From Siphonodentalium dalli (taxonomy: Eukaryota > Mollusca > Scaphopoda > Gadilida > Siphonodentaliidae): a stretch of DNA of 64,000 nt. The position numbers and the translations under genes are program-made. Location of the stretch: contig CP136069.1 of the NCBI GenBank assembly GCA_032622095.1, positions 30,010,342-30,074,341 on the forward strand, in the 5' to 3' direction. This document shows positions 47,501-56,500 of this stretch, in pieces; within the stretch, counting starts at the first letter, position 1; each line of letters starts with the position of its first letter. The notes under the pieces are model-generated. The model had not been told where the DNA came from, did no database searches, and worked only from the letters and a program-made list of their open reading frames with translations.

Positions 47501-50500
47501 GAGTTACTTTGTGACATCATGGAGTCCTAATAAAAAAGTCATATTAAACACTCAGGAGTCCAATATTACTTTCGGGAGTCCAATATGACTTTTTCCCGGG
47601 TTATCAGATGACGGCTTTTTCCCAATCAGAAATAGTGTTAGCTAAGGGATGGATAATAATATTTATTATAAGGCTGAAACAATAAAATAGCATGGTTTAT
47701 GAAAATTTGGGTTGAAAAAAAGTAGACGCAGGAGGGAAAAAAAATTATGCATCACCCCCACAACAACAATTGACCAATAGCAGAAAGATTTAATTTTAAC
47801 CATTCCATGATTGAAGTTTCCTGAAATTTTGTGTAAACCCTGTGCCAATGCATTCTCCCAAAGGGAGCCTCGCATATATAAAAGAATACAGTGGCCTAAC
47901 AATATTTACCATGACCTTGTAAGCCAGTGCATTCTACCTATGGGAGACTCACATATATAAGAGAATGTACTGGCACAGGATCTTTAATGCTGCACCAGCG
48001 CAGCTCTCATCATGAAAGGGGATAAATTTAAGTTTTACTCAAATTATAAAAAATAAATTTAGGCATTTCTTCCCATATTAAAACTGTTTAAATAATGGAA
48101 AAGAACGAGATAGCAAAAAAGAGACTGCCATCAAATGTTTTAATCACCGATGTGACCATATGCTTCATATTTTAATCAGCGTGAGCATAAACCAGTCAAA
48201 TAAAAAAAATAAAAATTTATTAAACCAAATAAATAGCTGTTGTCTTAAATGTGAATTCTGATCCACTTCTCATTAAACAGACATTGCTCATTCGAACCCC
48301 AAAATTATGTATACATAATTTGGTAAGAGGCATTTCAAAACATACATACGCAGAAGATTTTCGAACAAATTTGTTGATATAGCACTGAAAATACAAGTTT
48401 ATATAAAATAGTTTGTTTGTGTCGGTTCAAATGTTATAATCTGCGGTCGCATAAAAATTGTAAATGTGGACCATGGGAAGAACATCTACAGCTGTTTTCG
48501 CTCTGAAAGTTTATGGTACTACATAATATAGACGATTAAAACAAAGAGAAAGTTGTGCATAAAGTTTTAAAATTGTTTTATGTTAAGATAAGCAATTTAC
48601 CTTTTCCGGAAGTGTGCGTTTCCAATTCCAGAATATCAACGAATACAAACATCGCAATATTTTTTCGGGACCCGATCATCTTGTTCGAAGTTGTATTTTT
48701 GTATGACTTCAATGCATCTTCCTCAGACATTTGATGCTCATAATATGGTATTAAAAGGTTATTTTGCAGTGCAAACCGGTCATGAGGCTTCAATACGTTC
48801 ACTGCCAATACCCATTAAATTACATGCAAAAGGTACGAGATAACTTGTAGTCGGCAGTGAACGTGTTAAGAAATCTGACTTACCTTATAAAAGATTTGTG
48901 TATTTCTGGGTAAGTAGCCAATCTCTATCTCTGACAGTTCATTAAAAGTCTTTCTATCTCCCTGAAATATAATTTATTGGAGTCCCTTATTTATACGGTG
49001 GGGAATCATGTGGTTTCGAGTTAATGAGTATCACGCATTCAAAATGGCCGAGACAATCGAAAATGCGACCAGAAACAAGGAAAAAGGTAATAAACTAAGA
49101 TATGACATACAGTAATGCTCTAATTAATCGACTCCTTAACCACAGCAGAATTATGGGTAACTTTTCGGGATTTAGTCGGAAATATGGCTTGTTGCCATTC
49201 ATCGGAAAGCTCTCGGCGAGAGCTTTCCGATGAATGGCAACAAGCCATATTTCCGACTAAGTCCTGAAAAGTTACCCATAATTCTGCTGTGGTTAAGGAG
49301 TCGATTAACTAGAGCATTACTGTATTACATACTATTTAGTCAGCTATGAACAGATGCTATACTATTTTGCAAACAAGCTGATACCTCATTTGTGTCCAAA
49401 TTCACATTTGTTTGATCTAACATTCTGACCAAAGTTGCCAGTCAAAGGATTCTCTGAGATGTATGGACTGGTATGTTCCACGCACCTCATACTGGAAACT
49501 TTGGTCAGAAAACACAGTGAGTATATCCGAACAGATAAGGTATCATCTTATTTTTTTTTTAAACTACTGTATGCTCGCAAAATTAAACATGCTATGTTTT
49601 GTGTCAGTTCCTCTTATATTATGAGCGTTTGTGCATTTTGTATACATGGTATTCACCAACCTCGAAACCACGTGATTCCCCACCGTGTATTTAGTATAGA
49701 CACTAAATATAGGAAATATCCTGAATGTACTGAATCAGGATAAATGGCCTCATCATATTTACCATACAAACTTGACCTTTAAACATGGTTCATGTTGTCG
49801 TTGGGCAATGGCTAATATTTTTGTAAAATGGCCCAAGAAAATTTCACTTGGCCAAACTTTTTGGCCGAAATTGTCTCAAGGCTATGTATAGTCACCTGTC
49901 AAATTATTATCAGATTGCCACGAAACGCTTAATTTCGTTAACAGATAATCAGCAGTTGCTGGCCTGTGTAAGAATAAAAATTTATCAAAAGTCACTCGCT
50001 ACTGACTTATCAAACAATGACAATTATCTGCTAGAAAAGGGTAATTTATTATCATGTGACTACTTTACTGCTTTGTGGTTTAAAATAAGGTGTTCATTTG
50101 TGTTGATTACGGTACTTTATCGGCTAGACTTATTTCAATTTGTGGAGTTCCATTTTTCAATTTGGCCTTAAGTTTCTGAAAAACAGGCAAATGGAAATGG
50201 AAACAGAAACAGAAATGGAAAACAAATTAGCCAAAATAATTTTCCGGCCAAGGTGAACCCTGTCTGTAAAAGTTTATCTAACAACGTCATCTAGAAGAGC
50301 ACTGGCCATCAAACTCGGGAGGGTTCTTCCTGAGATTTAATTTTTATAGCAGGCCATAACTATGTAAGAGACACAGTTTTCTGTGAGACGAAATTCTCCT
50401 TGAGAACAAGCCTTGAAATAGAAAATAAATACATAAAAATCTAAAGAAAATGAGTGGATATGTAATTGTGTACTAGTAACTACAGTAATGCCCTAAGTAA

Positions 50501-53500
50501 TCGACCTCTTAACCACAGCAGAATTATGGGTAACTTTTCAGGATGAATGGCAACAAGCCATATTTCCGACTAAGTCCTGAAAAGTTACCCATAATTCTGC
50601 TGTGGTTAAGGAGTCGATTAACTAGAGCATTACTGTATTACATACTATTTAGTCAGCTATGAACAGATGCTATACTATTTTGCAAACAAGCTGATACCTC
50701 ATTTGTGTCCAAATTCACATTTGTTTGATCTAACATTCTGACCAAAGTTGCCAGTCAAAGGATTCTCTGAGATGTATGGACTGGTATGTTCCACGCACCT
50801 CATACTGGAAACTTTGGTCAGAAAACACAGTGAGTATATCCGAACAGATAAGGTATCATCTTATTTTTTTTTTAAACTACTGTATGCTCGCAAAATTAAA
50901 CATGCTATGTTTTGTGTCAGTTCCTCTTATATTATGAGCGTTTGTGCATTTTGTATACATGGTATTCACCAACATCGAAACCACGTGATTCCCCACCGTG
51001 TATTTAGTATAGACGCTAAATATAGGAAATATCCTGAATGTACTGAATCAGGATAAATGGCCTCATCATATTTACCATACAAACTTGACCTTTAAACATG
51101 GTTCATGTTGTCGTTGGGCAATGGCTAATATTTTTGTAAAATGGCCCAAGAAAATTTCACCTGGCCAAACTTTTTGGCCGAAATTGTCTCAAGGCTATGT
51201 AGAGTCACCTGTCAAATTATTATCAGATTGCCACGAAACGCTTAATTTCGTTAACAGATAATCAGCAGTTGCTGGCCTGTGTAAGAATAAAAATTTATCA
51301 AAAGTCACTCGCTACTGACTTATCAAGCAATGACAATTATCTGCTAGAATAGTGTAATTTATTATCATGTGACTACTTTACTGCTTTGTGGTTTAAAATA
51401 AGGTGTTCATTTGTGTTGATTACGGTACTTTATCGGCTAGACTTATTTCAATTTGTGGAGTTCCCACCCATGTACATTTCAATCATCACTATTGTCAACT
51501 ATAAGTTAGTTTTTTTTTTAATGTTTATTAATAATTTTGTCTTAGTTTTTGTTTTCTCGATATATTTTTTCTTCCCCATATTTGGGTTTTTCAATTTGGC
51601 CTTAAGTTTCTGAAAAACAGGCAAATGGAAATGGAAACAGAAACAGAAATGGAAAACAAATTAGCCGAAAGAATTTTCCGGCCAAGGTGAACCCTGTCTG
51701 TAAAAGTTTATCTAACGACGTCATCTAGAAGAGCACTGGCCATCAAACTCGGGAGGGTTCTTCCTGAGATTTAATTTTTATAGCAGGCCATAACTATGTA
51801 AGAGACACAGTTTTCTGTGAGACGAAATTCTCCTTGAGAACAAGCCTTGAAATAGAAAATAAATACATAAAAATCTAAAGAAAATGAGTGGATATGTAAT
51901 TGTGTACTAGTAACTACAGTAATGCCCTAAGTAATCGACCTCTTAACCACAGCAGAATTATGGGTAACTTTTCAGGATGAATGGCAACAAGCCATATTTC
52001 CGACTAGATCCTGAAAAGTTACCCATAATTCTGCTGTGGTTAAGAGGTCGATTACTTAGGTCATTACTGTACCTTAGTCTGTTTCCGAGCATTATACTGT
52101 AGCTCCACATTCTTGATGTCTGAATTCAATAGCGGAAACAGATTCGTGAAGGCTGGTGTCACAAACAGATTAGGTCCGACACTTGCAGAAAATATCGGAA
52201 GATGAATCAATTCGGCAGTGTAATTCTGAAATGAAAAGGACATCAATATGAATATAAATAAAGAACAGATCATTTTAATTCATAAAGGTATTACAATAAG
52301 TTAATGCGAAATTGGATATCTTCAACAACAAGAGCTTGCACCAAATTTAAACGAAATAAGGAGACGACAGGCAGAAAAAATAAAAAACAATTGCAGAAGT
52401 AGTCTTATTCATTAGTGGAAATGTTCAGATAATAAGTTCAACAAACAGCACGCATTGAACTTATTACCTGAACATTTCCTATGGGAACTACTCATCAATG
52501 AATATGTAATAAAGACACCATTAACCCTTTACCCAACAGAAGGGCCCTGTGCCAATGCATTCTCTTATATATGCGAGTCGACCATAGGTCGCCTCGCATA
52601 TATAAGAGAATGCATTGGCTTAACACATTAAAAATTATAAAATTGTTAAAGAATGTAAGAAAAAATGGTAAAAAGTGTTAAAAAAAGATTTTTTTTAGGC
52701 CAATGCATTCTCTTATATATGCGAGGCGACCTATGGTCGACTCGCATATATAAGAGAATGCATTGGCACAGGGCATAACTGTAACTATCACAATGTGGTC
52801 AAGGAGCCGGTTCCAATGATATCCATATTTGTATGGTTCTATTGAGACAGACCGAAGATATTTTAGGCTGTTGAAGCTTTATTTGGCCCGTTTTGTTGGG
52901 TAAAGGGTTAAGCCTTACTGATATTTAACCCTTTCAGTGCCAAGTCCGATTTTTGTATCAACCCTTATTTCCTTTTTCAAATTTATTGATTATAATAATG
53001 TGATACATTGATGGAAAGAGCTCTAAGGGTAAAGCAATCTACTATGGTAGTCTCGTCATATTTCTCATCCAGTGTCATATACAGGACTCAAAATATGGTG
53101 TTGGATATTTGCAGAATGAGGTCCCCAGAGGGTGACATCACCAAATTCATCCTCTGGGGACCTCATGCATGTCCTCATCTGCTATGGGAGATCTAGACTA
53201 GGGGTGCCACGATTAATCATATAATCGATGAACCGTTGATAAAGCCGATAATCGATTACCATTTCCATCGTCGATTAATCTGTGTTATTTATTTCGGACG
53301 TAAGAAAATGCCTGGTATTATTGAATACCGTGTTTGTTTTACACAGTTTAATCTATATCCGAGGTGTTAACATCCTTTGATCGCATATCAAAGAGATTCC
53401 AGTAACATGAGTACTACTAATATATGTTGCAAACAGTTGGCAGATCATTTGATGATGCGACATGGTTTCTCGTCGGGTCGTTGTATATTATACAAATTGG

Positions 53501-56500
53501 CGGCACGGCAGATTTGAACACATTGTGACATCGTTGTATATTTATACTTGAAAGGTGACACTATGTCTTTGAAATGTGACAACTGTCACCGTGTTCAATG
53601 AACTGAATGCACTCGCCCTTGAATATGATTGGACCAATGGGAAGTTGATTGACATTCTCTCTAAAACCAGGGAACCAATATATACGGCATTTTAATCAGC
53701 GATGTTCTCCGGAATGTAATTGCGAGTATACTTTGTTTGCATATGTACAAATGCATACTAGTAAAGGCTATCGCATATCATGTGGTGAATGCTGAATGAA
53801 ACTGACTATTATCAAATACTTTGCTTGTTCTGAGTCCTGCAATTTGCAGGTGGGGGCACACGTTTGTGATTGTTAACCACGCTCTGGAAGTTTAATGAAA
53901 CTTATAGTTTCCGTAACATTTGATTCCTTTTTTTGGGAACTGCCGGCGGTCCATCGTTCATTCCTACTTTTATATTGTTTGTATATTTGGCTATTCATAA
54001 AACTTAAATTAATCGCTACATTTGTTCTAATGAACTCACAAATATTATAACCATAACATCGCCGAGAACTGTGCTGGTATTCAATACACTGCGCTCATTA
54101 GTCATTAACAGTGGTTTATGATGCACTTTATTAACGTAAAAATTACATCAACCGATGCCTAGTCCAAGTCTTCTCGTACTAAAACCGGCTAAGATATTGG
54201 GATGGAGGTGCCGGTTTTTAGTCCAAGCCCGCTTCTATACCAATCCTATCACACGAGTTACGCCCACGATCTGTGGCGGGAATCTGTGGTGTATTTTACT
54301 CGATTTACCTAATGAATCAATACATGATGCTATATACATCGGAAAGAGAGACATCTTATGGTCATAATGGTGTATAATAATCTAACTTTCATGTTAAATT
54401 ACGCATAGAATATTCCGGTTGATTGTCGCCAACATCGCTGTTTTTTCTGTTTGTTTACTTAACTGAAAGCCGAACTCAGGTTCCGAAGAACTTCGGCATT
54501 GTCCGGTGTTTGTTCTGAGTATTCTAGTTTCCGTTTCTATATATAGCGCGGGGTTTTCCGAACAAAATAGCGAAAACCGATCGCCGCAAAGTCCAGTTTC
54601 CAATGTGCTTTGAGAACAATTCCCGCACTAAAAACTTAATGACATAATGGAGGATCAGAAAGGTAGTTTTGTTGACAATTTTCGCAAGCAACTTGTCAAA
54701 ATTGGAGCAAATTAGAACTCTTGTGTCTGACTTGCCATGCGTGTGATTTTCATCCATGTGCATTTTGACTTTTGTGTTGATAAAATAATCGGAGAACCGA
54801 ATCACACAGTTTCGAAATATAGTTCTTCCGTTTTAGTGGGACTTTTCAAACTTAAGGTTAAAAATTTATACAAATTTTGTTTGATTTTTTGTGTGCTTAA
54901 CAAGAGCAGTATATTGCTCTGTTCGCTTAGTATATATCTTAATTTCGCTGAAGTCCACCAAATGTGGGAAATGTAGCACCATATTATTTATTCTAATGGT
55001 CGTTGTGTTTACACTGTTTTAAACTTTGAGAGGGTTGTAATTCCCCGTAATTTATTTAATGTATTACATTTATATCTTCAATGTTTAATTAATCTATTTA
55101 TTTTTTATTTATTGACACACATAATTACGATTACAATGGAGAATTCATCGTAATTTGCGTTGTCAGTCGAAAATCTACGGAATATTTTCAACGGAAAATG
55201 CCGAACACAGTTCGCGAGGTCAACTGAGTTCGCATACTTTTAAAAATTTGTAAACATTGCGGTAAATGTCTCTTTTCGCATTAAATTACCGCTTTCAATT
55301 CACAACTGATGTGGGTTTCAGATCAAATAGCATGTCTTCTGCGGAAAATATCCGTTTATTGTCGCAATTGTGATATTTTATTTCATATAATTGTGGTTTT
55401 ATTTGAGCGGGTCACTAACGCTTAAGTCGTGTCATAAGAATGCATGGGCCTGGAACTCGGACTAAAGACCGGCACCTCCATCCCAATATCTTAGCCGGTT
55501 TTAGTACGAGAAGACTTGGACTACCGATGCCTCAACCAACCAGCGACAGTGCAGTTATTGAGTTAACCAGCACCCAGCCAATAGGCCATATTACGGATTA
55601 CTTCCACTAATGTTATTAATATTAGGTACGATTAATCGATTATAGTCGATTATTGACCGATTATCGATTATCAAAATCAATAATCATGGCACCTCTAATC
55701 TAGACACAGATTTAAGTTCCCAGATGGTGAAGATGGTGATGTGCACCCATTGGGCACCTCGATTACCTATACATTGTGTCATCTGCCAATTTGGGGATAT
55801 AGAGAAACTAAATTAAATTAACACATCAAAATCAATAAAAATAGACAAACTAAGGCCCATAACTCTTGTATCAATGATTGGATAAACATGTTTTTTTTAA
55901 CTTGAGCTAGATTGTTGCAACAGACACATATGCCAAATATCAATTAAATCGGTTGACGTTTGTTTTGGTGGTCGCGCTAACGGTCTCGCGCCCATCCTGA
56001 CGCTTTTGTATGAAAAAAACTTGACTAAAAAGTTGAGGCCCAAGTAGAATGAGCTCCCCCAGAGGGTGAATGTAGTGATGCTAGCTGCAATTCTCAAAAA
56101 AAAAAAAAAAACCCTTATTCTGCAAATGTCTGGCATCATATTTCTCATCCAGTCATGATGATAATTATCACGTTCAGATAATAAGTTCAACAAATGATCT
56201 TAATATGTGAACATTTCCTTAGGAAACTACTCGCCCAATGAGTATTTAGTATAGGGTTAACCCTTTACCCAACAAAATGGCAAAAAACGCCCAAATAAAG
56301 CTTCAACAGCCTAAAATATCTTCAGTCTGTCTCACTAACACCATACAAATATGGATATCATTGGAACCGGTTCATTGACCACATTGTGTTGGTTACAGTT
56401 ATGCCCTGTGCCAATGCATTCTCTTATATATGCGAGTCGACCATAGGTCGCCTCGCATATATAAGAGAATGCATTGGCCTAAAAAAAATCTTTTTTAACA

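Noticed and set aside
48578-48808. A 76-codon minus-strand frame followed by GTAAAT, possible extra SCFD2 exon between exons 4 and 5
   Set aside because: No fitting acceptor in frame, no counterpart in the SCFD2 family, and exons 4 and 5 already join in phase. Possibly a remnant of the neighbouring TTAA-type element.
49435-51056. A 102-codon frame present in both copies of the duplicated segment as a possible gene
   Set aside because: Conservation follows from the recent duplication of the whole segment, including non-coding parts; composition is AT-rich and no motif is seen.
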